Shown: positions 1 through 8,742, numbered from the stretch's first letter. The stretch: DNA of 64,000 nucleotides from Hespellia sp. (GCA_028693555.1 JAQUVD010000002.1:1-64000), one strand, 5' to 3'. Program-made: numbers and translations. Notes: generated by a model not told the origin, from the sequence alone.

Positions 1-40
1 CTTCATTTGAAAGTTCGATTGCTGATGCTTTTTTCCCCAT
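1..40 (-). CDS. 5' end of a minus-strand gene, possibly an IS630-like transposase (partial)
   Basis: The reverse strand reads ATG at 40-38 with a good GGAGGA ribosome site at 53-48, giving MGKKASAIELSNE before the window ends. Only 13 codons are visible. Many IS630-family transposases begin with a similar basic stretch followed by an acidic helix, so that is one possible identity, but 13 residues cannot establish it. A promoter-like pair lies just upstream on the same strand. The start is well supported; the function is a guess. Confidence 0.4.
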   Translation of the reverse strand, partial: MGKKASAIELSNE

Positions 41-71
41 GATAATATCCTCCAAAAATAATGTTAAGGAT

Positions 72-100
72 ATTATAACACACGCAAGAAATATAGTCGA
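72..100 (-). promoter_or_regulatory. Probable sigma-A promoter for the minus-strand gene at the window edge
   Basis: On the reverse strand, TCGACT (100-95) and a perfect TATAAT (77-72) are separated by 17 bases. They lie about 30 bases upstream of the GGAGGA/ATG of the edge gene. The -10 is consensus and the -35 matches 4 of 6 positions. Confidence 0.5.
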
Positions 101-181
101 GTTATTAAAAAGATGCTATACTAGTTATGCCATAAAGGCCATAAAGGAAAAGTAAGGTATACGAAAGAGGACAGAGGGAAT

Positions 182-310
182 ATGAAGACTACATTAGGTT
201 TATTAATTGTAATGAGTAACGTGAATCCGGTCAGGGCGCTGATAGCCGCAGGAGTGGCTGCTGTCGCAACGATTGGTGTGTATGTAATCAGACATACGAT
301 CAATCAGTAA
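182..310 (+). CDS. 42-aa hypothetical single-pass membrane peptide
   Basis: ATG at 182 follows a GAGGGA ribosome site by a few bases and opens a 42-codon frame ending with TAA at 308-310. The peptide has a short polar N-terminus, then a hydrophobic Ala/Val/Ile-rich stretch (about residues 18-35) that could span a membrane, and a short charged tail. It lies 22 bases upstream of the polysaccharide dehydratase gene and could be co-transcribed with it. I do not recognise a family. It could be a real small protein or a chance frame; the ribosome site and TM-like segment favour a gene. Confidence 0.4.
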   Translation: MKTTLGLLIVMSNVNPVRALIAAGVAAVATIGVYVIRHTINQ

Positions 311-332
311 AAGAAGAGTAGGAGTAATTCAC

Positions 333-2252
333 GTGAGCAAAATGAACAACGAAGAAAGCAAAAAGAAAACAGAAAATACGAAAAATTTGTCGAATAATCG
401 ACTGTGGATCAAAAGAGCTGCCTTACTAGCGCTGTGCGATGCGATGATTATCATCATATCTTATTTCATGGCACTTTTTGTGCGGTTTGATTTTATCTTC
501 TCCAAGATTCCGAAAAATTATATGCAGGGATATATTTGGTCGATGCCATTTTGGATTATTGCTACCATATGTGTGTTTTATGGAATGCGTTTATACCACA
601 GTATCTGGAGATTTGCAAGTACGTCTGAGATTCTCAGATTAGTCTATGCATTTATTGTTTTGATTCCGGTCTATTTTGCCGGTAGAGTGTTCATGCATCT
701 GCAGATGCCGAGATCATACTATTTTATCGGATTTTTGGTGAGTGGAATATTTACGACCGGGCTGCGTTTTTCTTATCGGTTCGTGCGTTCGTACCACAGC
801 AGGTTTGTCAATAATACCGAACCGGATGATATAGAACGAGTGATGATTATCGGTGCCGGAAGTGCTGGAAGAATGCTGATCCGCGAGATGCTAACGAGTC
901 AGTATCTTCATATGAAGGTATGCTGCGTCATTGATGATAACAAGAATAAGGTAGGACGAATGCTGGAAGGGATTCCGATCACCGGTACAAGAGATGATAT
1001 CATCGAGCAGGCGAAAGTACATCATATCACCAAGATTATCTATGCAATCCCGGCAACGACGGGACAGAACCGAAAAGAAATCTTGAACATATGTAAAGAG
1101 ACAGGCTGTAAGATGCAGACTGTTCCGGGTGTATATCAGCTAGTGAACGGAGAGGTCAGTGTCAGCAGACTGCGTGATGTAGAGATTACGGATCTTCTGG
1201 GAAGAGCTCAAGTCAAGGTCAATAATGAAGAAGTCTTCGATTCCATTGCAGGGAAAGTTATCATGGTAACGGGCGGCGGTGGTTCCATCGGTAGTGAACT
1301 CTGCCGACAGATCGCCAAGAACCATCCGAGACAGCTTATTATTTTCGATATCTATGAGAATAATGCATATGAGATTCAGATGGAGCTGGAGCGCAAATAT
1401 CCGGCACTCAGTCTGGTAGTGCTGATTGGATCAGTCCGTAATACCAATCGTGTTAACTCCATTTTGGAGAAATATAAACCGGTCGTTGTTTTCCATGCGG
1501 CAGCACATAAGCATGTACCGCTGATGGAAGACAGTCCGAATGAATCCATTAAGAACAATGTAATGGGTACATATAAGATGGCGCAGGCTGCAGCACATGC
1601 AGGCGTTAAAAAGTTCGTGCTGATTTCCACAGATAAGGCGGTCAACCCGACGAATATTATGGGAGCATCCAAACGTCTCTGCGAGATGGTCGTACAGATG
1701 ATGAACCGTCAGTCCAATACAGACTTCGTGGCAGTGCGATTTGGAAATGTGCTTGGAAGTAACGGAAGCGTCATACCGCTCTTCAAGAAACAGATTGCAG
1801 AAGGTGGTCCGGTCACAGTAACAGATCCAAACATTATCCGTTATTTTATGACGATACCGGAAGCCGTATCACTGGTACTTCAGGCAGCCTATTATGCCAA
1901 GGGGGGAGAAATCTTCATTCTGGATATGGGAGAGCCGGTCAAAATTGCTGACATGGCAAAGAACCTGATTCGCTTATCTGGGTACAAACCGGACGAAGAC
2001 ATCATGATTCAGTATACCGGACTCAGACCGGGAGAGAAGCTTTACGAAGAGTTGCTCATGGCGGAAGAAGGTATGCAAGAGACCGATAATGAACTCATTC
2101 ATATCGGAAAACCAATTGAGATGAATGATACTGCATTTAAAGAACAGTTAGATCGTCTAGATCGGGAGAGCCGTAAAGAATCGCAGGAGATCAAAAATAT
2201 AGTCGCAGAGATTGTACCGACTTATCATCCGGATAATACAGTAAGACCGTAA
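333..2252 (+). CDS. Membrane-bound UDP-GlcNAc 4,6-dehydratase-type nucleotide-sugar dehydratase (EpsC/CapD/PglF family)
   Basis: The enzyme converts UDP-GlcNAc to the 4-keto-6-deoxy sugar at the membrane face, the first step to bacillosamine-, FucNAc- or QuiNAc-type sugars. The 639-aa length is typical of the long form. About four hydrophobic helices occupy residues 27-145. A CoA-binding-like Rossmann domain begins near residue 170 (IIGAGSAGRM) and the catalytic SDR domain near 312 (VTGGGGSIGSE). STDKAVNPTNIMGASKR near 433 has the Met-x3-Lys replacing Tyr-x3-Lys that marks this family. The start is GTG at 333, with GGAG about 9 bases upstream. It precedes loaP and the glycan operon, whose building blocks it probably supplies. 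The exact sugar product is inferred, not shown. Confidence 0.85.
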   Translation: MSKMNNEESKKKTENTKNLSNNRLWIKRAALLALCDAMIIIISYFMALFVRFDFIFSKIPKNYMQGYIWSMPFWIIATICVFYGMRLYHSIWRFASTSEILRLVYAFIVLIPVYFAGRVFMHLQMPRSYYFIGFLVSGIFTTGLRFSYRFVRSYHSRFVNNTEPDDIERVMIIGAGSAGRMLIREMLTSQYLHMKVCCVIDDNKNKVGRMLEGIPITGTRDDIIEQAKVHHITKIIYAIPATTGQNRKEILNICKETGCKMQTVPGVYQLVNGEVSVSRLRDVEITDLLGRAQVKVNNEEVFDSIAGKVIMVTGGGGSIGSELCRQIAKNHPRQLIIFDIYENNAYEIQMELERKYPALSLVVLIGSVRNTNRVNSILEKYKPVVVFHAAAHKHVPLMEDSPNESIKNNVMGTYKMAQAAAHAGVKKFVLISTDKAVNPTNIMGASKRLCEMVVQMMNRQSNTDFVAVRFGNVLGSNGSVIPLFKKQIAEGGPVTVTDPNIIRYFMTIPEAVSLVLQAAYYAKGGEIFILDMGEPVKIADMAKNLIRLSGYKPDEDIMIQYTGLRPGEKLYEELLMAEEGMQETDNELIHIGKPIEMNDTAFKEQLDRLDRESRKESQEIKNIVAEIVPTYHPDNTVRP

Positions 2253-2270
2253 GCACTACAATGTCGAAAT

Positions 2271-2299
2271 TTGACAGCATAAAAAATAGATGCTATAAT
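2271..2299 (+). promoter_or_regulatory. Consensus sigma-A promoter for the loaP leader transcript
   Basis: TTGACA (2271-2276) and TATAAT (2294-2299) are both perfect consensus hexamers with a 17-base spacer. The promoter starts within 20 bases of the dehydratase stop codon and sits about 235 bases upstream of loaP. It therefore defines a new transcription unit with a long untranslated leader. Confidence 0.9.
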
Positions 2300-2342
2300 T
2301 TCGAAGGTTTAGGAAGTAACAGAAACCACAAATTTCAATCAG

Positions 2343-2459
2343 GTTCAAATCGTCGCCTTGCCGCGTTTGAACAGGTTGAATGACATAGTGAACAATCAAT
2401 TCGCCTGAATCAAGGCGGAGTGGCGAAGCATATTCATTTTTGCATGCAGAGCATATTCA
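2343..2459 (+). promoter_or_regulatory. Structured leader RNA upstream of loaP, with hairpins and a direct repeat
   Basis: Inverted repeat GTTCAAA (2343-2349) / TTTGAAC (2366-2372) forms a 7-bp stem. CGCCT (2402-2406) / AGGCG (2413-2417) forms a compact stem with a 6-base loop, extended by one U-A and one U-G pair. AGCATATTCA occurs twice (2427-2436 and 2450-2459). LoaP proteins are known to act through an RNA hairpin in the leader of their target operons, so one of these stems may be the LoaP recognition element. That assignment is inference. Confidence 0.5.
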
Positions 2460-2534
2460 CTATGGAAATGAGGATTCATTACATACAATTATATAACAGG
2501 CAAGGGATATTACAGAATTACGAGAGGAACCAAC

Positions 2535-3047
2535 ATGTGGTATGTAGTTCAGGTGTGTACAGGCACCGAAGATAGTATCCGGCTCCAATGTGAGAGCCGC
2601 ATCCCAGGAGAGATCCTTGAGCGATGTTTTATCCCTTATTATGAAGAACAGAAACGTATCCGCGGAAAATGGAGTACTCAAAAGAAAATCCTTTTCCCCG
2701 GGTACGTCTTTATGATTACAGAAAAATTAGAACAATTATATGAAGAACTAAAAGCGGTTATGGGTCTGACAAGAGTATTGGACACCGGAGGCGCAGTCGT
2801 ACCACTTAATATAGAAGAAATTGAGTTCTTAGAAAGTTTCGGCGGCGAAAATCAAGTCGTGGAAATGTCTGCGGGGATCATAGAGAATGACAAAGTCATC
2901 ATCACTTCCGGACCGCTTCAGGGAATGGAAGGTCTCATCCAGAAAATTGACCGACATAAGCGGAAAGCTTATCTGGAAGTGTCAATGTTCGGAAGAGCGC
3001 AGAGGATGGAGGTCGGACTGGAGATTGTGGCAAAGACAGTGGAATAG
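2535..3047 (+). CDS. loaP: LoaP-type NusG paralog, processive antiterminator
   Basis: This 170-aa protein has an N-terminal NGN domain (MWYVVQVCTGTED onward; ILFPGYVFM near residue 55) and a C-terminal KOW domain (about residues 118-165, with GPLQGMEG). That is the layout of specialised NusG paralogs such as RfaH and LoaP. LoaP binds elongating RNA polymerase and lets it read through terminators in long biosynthetic operons. The ATG follows a GAGAGGA site. The gene directly precedes an intrinsic terminator and an 18-kb glycan operon, the expected target. Core NusG is an alternative, but core nusG normally sits with secE and ribosomal genes, which are absent here. Confidence 0.85.
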   Translation: MWYVVQVCTGTEDSIRLQCESRIPGEILERCFIPYYEEQKRIRGKWSTQKKILFPGYVFMITEKLEQLYEELKAVMGLTRVLDTGGAVVPLNIEEIEFLESFGGENQVVEMSAGIIENDKVIITSGPLQGMEGLIQKIDRHKRKAYLEVSMFGRAQRMEVGLEIVAKTVE

Positions 3048-3129
3048 AAGTTGGTGAGGAAATGGTTTCTAGTTGCTGTGTAAAGAATCAAATGTGAAGA
3101 TTGAAATTGAAAAGAATGTATGAAAATGG

Positions 3130-3153
3130 AAAGTCCCGAGAGGGGCTTTTTTT
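3130..3153 (+). terminator. Intrinsic terminator between loaP and the polysaccharide operon (probable LoaP-controlled attenuator)
   Basis: Arms AAAGTCCC (3130-3137) and GGGGCTTT (3042-type arm at 3142-3149) form an 8-bp stem including one G-U pair. The loop is GAGA and a seven-T run ends at 3153. It lies 43 bases upstream of the first operon gene, and no convincing promoter follows, so operon expression probably depends on read-through. Confidence 0.85.
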
Positions 3154-3195
3154 CGTGCGAAAAAATAAATTGATAAAATAGGAGAACTTTCTTCC

Positions 3196-3711
3196 GTGAA
3201 AAGTTTATTAATTATTGGAGCTGGTCAATACGGGCAGTTAGTTAAAGAATTGGCAGAGGCAATGGGGTATCAAAAAATAGACTTCTTAGATGATTCAGCA
3301 ATAGATGCAGTTGGAAATCTACAAGATGTAACCGTCATGCAAGAAGAATATGATGGATGTATTGTTGCAATCGGCAATTCGGAAATCAAAAAGAGAATGT
3401 ATCAGAACATAAAAAATCCAGTTACGTTGATTCATCCAAGCACTGTCATAAGTAATTCTGCTGTCATAGAGGCAGGATGTGTTATTGAAGCAAATGCGGT
3501 AATTCATACAGCAGCTGCAATTGAAATTGGAACATTTATCTGTAGTGGAGTTGTTGTCAATCATAATTCTATAGTGAAGAGCTTCAGCCAGATTGACTGT
3601 AATGCCGTTGTTGCAGCGGGAACTATTGTGCCGGAAGGAACAAAAGTGCTTCCTTGTACAGTATGGAATAAAAAACCACAGATGCCTGTTGGGGATGAAA
3701 GTTTCTTTTAG
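3196..3711 (+). CDS. PglD/NeuD-like sugar O/N-acetyltransferase, left-handed beta-helix
   Basis: The 171-aa protein begins with a Rossmann-like nucleotide-sugar binding segment (IIGAGQYGQLV, residues 5-15). From about residue 80 it continues with hexapeptide repeats ([V/I]-x-x-[G/A]-x-x) of a left-handed beta-helix, the PglD/NeuD architecture. Members transfer acetyl groups from acetyl-CoA to amino sugars or sialic acids. It is somewhat shorter than the usual 195-215 aa, so the last coils may be missing. The start is GTG at 3196, behind AGGAGA. It is the first gene after the attenuator, followed by the initiating transferase; in PglC/PglD-like pairs the acetyltransferase makes the sugar that the transferase loads. 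Substrate is inferred. Confidence 0.75.
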   Translation: MKSLLIIGAGQYGQLVKELAEAMGYQKIDFLDDSAIDAVGNLQDVTVMQEEYDGCIVAIGNSEIKKRMYQNIKNPVTLIHPSTVISNSAVIEAGCVIEANAVIHTAAAIEIGTFICSGVVVNHNSIVKSFSQIDCNAVVAAGTIVPEGTKVLPCTVWNKKPQMPVGDESFF

Positions 3712-3745
3712 ACAATAAAAATTTTGAAAGTAGAGGTGCAGGAGA

Positions 3746-4384
3746 GTGCGAGAGACTCTTTATAGCAGATGTATAAAAAACGCAATCGATCGTGTATTGG
3801 GAATCTTAGGTTTAATATGCTTGTTCTGGTTATATGCGATTATTGCAATGGCAATTGTGATAGATGATCCTGGTCCGGTTTTGTTTAAGCAAAAGCGGGT
3901 TGGAAAAAAGAAAAATGGACAGCTTACATATTTTAATATTTTTAAATTTAGGAGCATGAAGATGAGTACGCCACACGATGTACCAACACATCTGTTAGGT
4001 GACCCTGAACAGTATATTACAAACGTGGGTAAATTTCTTAGAAAAACAAGTCTTGATGAATTACCTCAAATTTGGAATATCGCCATTTCACATGATCTTT
4101 CTATTATTGGTCCTCGTCCGGCGTTGTGGAATCAGTATAATCTGGTTGCGGAACGAGAAAAATATGGGGCAAATGATGTTATGCCCGGGCTGACTGGTTG
4201 GGCACAGATAAATGGGCGAGATGAACTAGAAATTGAGGAAAAAGCAAGGCTTGATGGAGAGTATGTTCAGAACATGAGTTTTGCTTTTGATATAAAGTGC
4301 TTTTTGGGGACGATTTTCAGTGTGATTAGAAGAGATGGTATTGTTGAAGGTGGAACTGGTGAAATAAAAAAAAGAAGCCGATAA
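3746..4384 (+). CDS. Initiating undecaprenyl-phosphate sugar-1-phosphate transferase (PglC/WcaJ C-terminal type)
   Basis: This is a short 212-aa phosphoglycosyl transferase that attaches the first sugar phosphate to undecaprenyl phosphate at the inner membrane. It has one N-terminal membrane helix (about residues 18-40). Family motifs are FKQKRVG, FKFRSM, TSLDELPQ (catalytic Asp-Glu region), GPRPAL and PGLTGWAQINGRDEL. The start is GTG at 3746 with an AGAGGTG site upstream. Its small size matches the PglC subgroup rather than the five-helix WcaJ form. Adjacent to a PglD-like gene and downstream of a 4,6-dehydratase, it may load a bacillosamine-like sugar. Confidence 0.9.
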   Translation: MRETLYSRCIKNAIDRVLGILGLICLFWLYAIIAMAIVIDDPGPVLFKQKRVGKKKNGQLTYFNIFKFRSMKMSTPHDVPTHLLGDPEQYITNVGKFLRKTSLDELPQIWNIAISHDLSIIGPRPALWNQYNLVAEREKYGANDVMPGLTGWAQINGRDELEIEEKARLDGEYVQNMSFAFDIKCFLGTIFSVIRRDGIVEGGTGEIKKRSR

Positions 4385-4414
4385 GGAAATTGTAAAGAAT
4401 AAAGGAGACATTAT

Positions 4415-5251
4415 ATGTCACTTAGACTAATGTACATAACAAATAGGCCTGAAATTGCTAAGATTGCTGATAAAACAGGTGTAGATCGTATCTTTGTAGA
4501 TATGGAATATATAGGAAAAGAGAAGAGGCAAGCAGGAATTGATAGCGTAAAGTCACATCATACGATTTCAGATATTGTTTCTGTGAGAAAGGTACTAAAA
4601 AATGCTGAATTATTGGTTCGTGTGAACCCAATTCATAAGTCTACAATTAAGTATGGTAGTTCATATGAGGAAATTAATGCCGCAATTGATGCCGGAGCGG
4701 ATGTTATTATGTTGCCAATGTACCGCACGATTGACGATGTGGAGAACTTTTTACATATTGTAAATGGAAGGGCAAAAACCCAGCTATTAGCAGAAACTCA
4801 GGATGCATGTTTAATCATGAATCAGGTGGTTCAGATTCATGAGGTTGATGAAATTCATCTGGGATTGAATGATTTGCAATTGGCATATCATAAGAAATTT
4901 ATGTTTGAGCTGCTAGCGGATGGAACTGTAGATGATATTTGTAATCATATAAAACAATCGAGTAAGAAGTTCGGCTTTGGTGGTATTGCTCGCGTTGGAT
5001 ATGGGATGCTTCCGGCTGAGTATGTTATTAAGGAACATTATCGTATTGGTTCCACTTGTGCGATTCTTTCAAGAGCTTTTTGTAATGCAGATAAAATCAA
5101 AGAATTATCAGTAATAAATGAACTTTTTGAATCAGAAATAGTAAAAATCAGAGAGACAGAAATCTTTGCAGAAAATATGAACAAAGAAGCACTTAATCTT
5201 AATCATGAACAGGTAAAGAAGGTTGTCAACCAAATTATTGCAGAGATGTGA
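4415..5251 (+). CDS. HpcH/HpaI-family aldolase
   Basis: The 278-aa protein matches the HpcH/HpaI (citrate-lyase-like) TIM barrel. These metal-dependent enzymes split or join pyruvate (or another 2-keto acid) with an aldehyde. Visible landmarks are the substrate Arg in LLVRVNP (about residue 70), the metal Glu in AETQDA (about 128) and the metal Asp in LGLNDLQ (about 153). It sits between the initiating transferase and a glycosyltransferase, an unusual place for this family. It may build a 2-keto acid precursor of an acidic or lactyl-type sugar substituent, perhaps with the Ldh-family protein downstream. Family assignment is firm; the role is inference. Confidence 0.75.
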   Translation: MSLRLMYITNRPEIAKIADKTGVDRIFVDMEYIGKEKRQAGIDSVKSHHTISDIVSVRKVLKNAELLVRVNPIHKSTIKYGSSYEEINAAIDAGADVIMLPMYRTIDDVENFLHIVNGRAKTQLLAETQDACLIMNQVVQIHEVDEIHLGLNDLQLAYHKKFMFELLADGTVDDICNHIKQSSKKFGFGGIARVGYGMLPAEYVIKEHYRIGSTCAILSRAFCNADKIKELSVINELFESEIVKIRETEIFAENMNKEALNLNHEQVKKVVNQIIAEM

Positions 5252-5260
5252 GGTAAGGAA

Positions 5261-6457
5261 ATGGAAGATAAAAGGCCAATCAAAATATGTGCGCTAACGA
5301 CAATATCTAAAACGATGGATTGGTTTATTGTTGATTCAATGAGAAATTTATCGAAGAATGGTTATGAAGTTACATTGGTTTGTAATATGGATGTTGGATT
5401 TGTTGAATGTAACAGCGATTACGCAAAATGCATCAATCTTCCGATGAGTAGAGGTGTAAGTATAAATGATTTAATTAAAATGCCTTTTACATTAAGAAAG
5501 ATTTTTAAGAAAAATCAGTTCGATTTAATCTATTATACATCCCCTAATGTTTCGTTTTATGCTTCAATAGGTGGATTTTTAGCAGGAATTAAAACTCGTT
5601 TATATAGTCAGTGTGGATTAAGATATGTAGCATTTTCGGGAATAAAGCGTAAGATTTTTTGGCTTATAGAAAAAACAACTTGCAGTTTATCTACTACGAT
5701 CAGATCGCAAAGCCCTTTGAATATGCAATTTGCTGTTGACGAAAAACTTTGTCCAGCAGATAAAATATCTGTTGTAGGAATGGGGGGGACAACTGGTGTT
5801 TCGTTAAGTCAATGCGATAATTTTGACCATGAAGAAACAAAAATAAAGTTCAGGAAGAAGTATGGAATTCCTGAAAATGCTTTTGTTTATGGTTATGTTG
5901 GTCGCATTAATGCAGATAAGGGAATTAATGAGCTTATTACAGCGTTTTCTATGCTTCAAGAAAAGTATAGCAATATTTATTTGGCTTTAGTAGGTATGTT
6001 GGATGATGCTAATCCTGTTAAAGATGAAAATCTTCATGTGGCACAGTCTAATGCTCATATTATAATGACGGGAAATATTCCTCCAGTTCAAGTCTATCCG
6101 CACATGGCAATGTTTGATGTTCTTACTCACCCAACATATCGAGAGGGATTTGGAAAGGTGTTACAGGAGGCAATGGGAATGAGTCTTCCTATTATAACAA
6201 CTGATGTGCCAGGTCCCTCCGAAGTGGTGGAACGAAATAAATCTGGGATATTAGTAAAAGCACAGAATATCGAATCTTTATTTGAAGGTATGGAACATTT
6301 ATACAAAGATGAAGAGTTCAGGAATGCAATTGCTATAGAAGGAAGAAAAAGAGCAGAAAAATATTTTGACCGCCCGATTATGTTGAATAATATACGTAAG
6401 GATTTGAATCATGTAATGGGTGTTGAGAATGAAGAGGAAACTACTTATGCTGTTTAG
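5261..6457 (+). CDS. Glycosyltransferase family 4 (GT-B)
   Basis: This is a 398-aa retaining glycosyltransferase of the GT4 type. The N-terminal acceptor domain is followed from about residue 205 by the donor domain, with GYVGRINADKG, then the E-x7-E signature in EGFGKVLQEAMG and the sugar-nucleotide loop TDVPGPSEVV. It is probably cytoplasmic and membrane-associated, adding one sugar to the lipid-linked repeat unit. It starts 10 bases after the aldolase gene, and its end overlaps the start of the next glycosyltransferase. Donor and linkage cannot be read from sequence. Confidence 0.85.
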   Translation: MEDKRPIKICALTTISKTMDWFIVDSMRNLSKNGYEVTLVCNMDVGFVECNSDYAKCINLPMSRGVSINDLIKMPFTLRKIFKKNQFDLIYYTSPNVSFYASIGGFLAGIKTRLYSQCGLRYVAFSGIKRKIFWLIEKTTCSLSTTIRSQSPLNMQFAVDEKLCPADKISVVGMGGTTGVSLSQCDNFDHEETKIKFRKKYGIPENAFVYGYVGRINADKGINELITAFSMLQEKYSNIYLALVGMLDDANPVKDENLHVAQSNAHIIMTGNIPPVQVYPHMAMFDVLTHPTYREGFGKVLQEAMGMSLPIITTDVPGPSEVVERNKSGILVKAQNIESLFEGMEHLYKDEEFRNAIAIEGRKRAEKYFDRPIMLNNIRKDLNHVMGVENEEETTYAV

Positions 6458-7418
6458 TATTATTTTACCAGTTTATAATGTGGAAAAGTATTTGCAAGAA
6501 TGTGTGGATAGTATTTTGAAACAAACCTTTGTTGATTATGAAATTATTTTAGTAGATGATGGATCAACAGACGAAAGTCCACAATTATGTGACAGATTGG
6601 CAGAAAATTATGAATGTATTAGAGTTATACATAAAAAAAATGGAGGGATATCAGATTCTCGTAATTGTGGAACAAAATTAGCGTTAGGCGAATATATCAT
6701 TTATATAGATAGTGATGATTTTTTGATAAAAGATGATTTTCTTAAAAAACTCGCTGAGAAAACAAAAAACAAGAGTGACTTGATTTTTTATAAATATCAA
6801 AAATATTATGATTTAATTCAAAAATTTGAAGATTGTAGATATGCTTATTTCTCTGCTATGGAGGAATGTGTTTATGCAGACCAAATAAGTGCTTTGGTGA
6901 AAGATGATGCATTTTATGGGATGGCGTGGATAAAAGCAATTAGGAAAGAAATAATAGATAATCATGGAATTGAATTTGAGATTGGACTTCTTGGAGAAGA
7001 TATGGATTGGAATTATCATATTATTTTTAATTCCACTAGTATTGCATTTATAGATGAATCATTTATTGCATATAGACAGCGAGAAGGTTCAATAACTGCT
7101 ACACATAAATTGAAAAATCTTACAGATTTTGTCTATATTCTAGAAAAATGGTCAAAGAAAATCACTAACAATGCTACAGATGATAAATTGAAAATTGCAC
7201 TATACGGATCGCTAGCGAAATACTATTGTAATCTTTTAATTGTATATTCAAGATTGGCTGATCCTGAAAAAAAGAAATCCAGGGAAAAAATTAAGCAACT
7301 TGATTGGTTGTTAAAGTATAGCATGAGTCGTAGGCCGAGGATGATTTCAAAAATATATAGAATAATTGGCTTTGATTTAACAATAGAAGCCTTGAAAATA
7401 ATGGATAGGATTAAGTGA
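6447..7418 (+). CDS. Glycosyltransferase family 2 (GT-A)
   Basis: This is a 323-aa inverting-type glycosyltransferase with the GT2 core: SIILPVYNVEKYL near the N-terminus, VDDGSTDESP (nucleotide-binding Asp), KNGGISDSRN and the DxD-like YIDSDDF. The start chosen is ATG 6447, behind AGAGGAAA; GTG 6420 and ATG 6429 are in frame but have no better site. It overlaps the previous stop by 11 bases, indicating translational coupling. The gene is notably AT-rich, with poly-A/T codons more extreme than its neighbours, suggesting a separate origin. Confidence 0.85.
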   Translation: MLFSIILPVYNVEKYLQECVDSILKQTFVDYEIILVDDGSTDESPQLCDRLAENYECIRVIHKKNGGISDSRNCGTKLALGEYIIYIDSDDFLIKDDFLKKLAEKTKNKSDLIFYKYQKYYDLIQKFEDCRYAYFSAMEECVYADQISALVKDDAFYGMAWIKAIRKEIIDNHGIEFEIGLLGEDMDWNYHIIFNSTSIAFIDESFIAYRQREGSITATHKLKNLTDFVYILEKWSKKITNNATDDKLKIALYGSLAKYYCNLLIVYSRLADPEKKKSREKIKQLDWLLKYSMSRRPRMISKIYRIIGFDLTIEALKIMDRIK

Positions 7419-7419
7419 T

Positions 7420-8742
7420 ATGAAAGCAAATAATGAGGAAAGAGAATTACCAAAAGTTTTAGCAATTTCTCTAAGCACATGGAGAAAAGATAGTGGTATA
7501 CATACGCAAACAGATCTCTTTAAATTTTGGGATGTCGACAAGGTGGCTCAGATTTATACAAAATCGGATTTGCCAAACACTCCTGTATGCAATCAATTTT
7601 TTCAAATTTCTGAAAATGCAATTATTCATAGTGTTTTGAGTCGAGAGTCAGTTGGCAGAAAAGTTCAAAATGGTGATTTAGCTGACCAAAAGGCCGTAGC
7701 AGCGGAGCAACAGTTGTATGCGAAAGCTCACAAGAAAAAATCTTGGGCAATGACAGTTGTACGAGAAATTGTCTGGAAACTTGGGAAATGGAAAACACCT
7801 GCACTGAATCAGTTTATCCAAAAATTTGATGCAGATGTTTATTTTGTTCCGATATATCCAGTTATTTATACGGCGAAAATACAGCAATATATTCTGAAAA
7901 AATTTCCAAAGCCGTATGTTTGCTATTTGGCGGATGATAATTACTCATATATGGTGTGTGGTAAGAATCCTTTTGCATATATCCATCGATTCTTTTTACG
8001 AAAAGTTGTCAAAGATTTGGCGTCGAACTGTGATGAGATGTTTACAATAACAAAAACCGAAGCTAAAGATACTGATAAACTCTTTGGAACACATAGTGTT
8101 GTGCTGACAAAAGGTATTGATTATAGTAATTTAGAATATACACTGAATATCCCTAATAAACCGATAAAGATGGTATATACAGGAAACCTTCTGATCGGTC
8201 GTGCATCATCTTTAATTACTATTTCAAAGGCTCTAAAGAATATTAATCAAGAAATGGAAATTGCAACTTTAGATATTTATTCACCCACCGTTTTGGATGA
8301 CGAGGTTATGAACTGGCTGAACTCTAATGGCTGTCACTATCGTGGAGCAGTTCCAAAGGATAAAGTTGTCGAAATACAGAGAAATGCCGATATTGTTGTT
8401 TTCGTGGAATCTTTAGAAAATGAACATCGCTATGCAGCCAGGCTTTCCTTCTCGACAAAACTGACTGATTATTTTGCAAGTGGTAAATGCATTTTCGCAA
8501 TTGGAGATAAGGATATAGCTCCAATTGAATACTTGAGAGAGAATGATTCGGCTGTTATAGCAACGGATTATTCTGCGGTTGAAGGACAACTGAGGATGCT
8601 TGTTTCATCTCCAGAGAAGATTCGCGAATATGGAAAGAAAGCGTTTGATTGTGGCAAGAGAAATCACGAAGAGTCAGTTATTAAGAAAACATTCATTGAG
8701 ACTATAAAACGCGCTTCAGGTAGGGGGAATCATGAACTTTGA
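7420..8742 (+). CDS. GT-B-like glycosyltransferase, divergent
   Basis: This 440-aa protein starts one base after the previous stop. A GT-B plan is visible. The N-terminal half includes FDADVYFVPIYPV, and a donor-domain start appears near residue 245 (IKMVYTGNLLIGR). Late segments such as DYFASGKCIFAIG resemble the sugar-nucleotide pocket. The usual GT4 E-x7-E motif is not clear. It overlaps the downstream Ldh-family gene by 11 bases, so it belongs to the same operon. It is probably another transferase for the repeat unit; acceptor and donor are unknown. Confidence 0.65.
   Translation: MKANNEERELPKVLAISLSTWRKDSGIHTQTDLFKFWDVDKVAQIYTKSDLPNTPVCNQFFQISENAIIHSVLSRESVGRKVQNGDLADQKAVAAEQQLYAKAHKKKSWAMTVVREIVWKLGKWKTPALNQFIQKFDADVYFVPIYPVIYTAKIQQYILKKFPKPYVCYLADDNYSYMVCGKNPFAYIHRFFLRKVVKDLASNCDEMFTITKTEAKDTDKLFGTHSVVLTKGIDYSNLEYTLNIPNKPIKMVYTGNLLIGRASSLITISKALKNINQEMEIATLDIYSPTVLDDEVMNWLNSNGCHYRGAVPKDKVVEIQRNADIVVFVESLENEHRYAARLSFSTKLTDYFASGKCIFAIGDKDIAPIEYLRENDSAVIATDYSAVEGQLRMLVSSPEKIREYGKKAFDCGKRNHEESVIKKTFIETIKRASGRGNHEL

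Noticed and set aside
121-303. Minus-strand 60-codon frame
   Set aside because: No ribosome site, and it lies opposite the better-supported 42-aa plus-strand peptide.
2343-2459. Known riboswitch class in the loaP leader
   Set aside because: No recognisable aptamer core; the short hairpins fit a protein-binding leader better.
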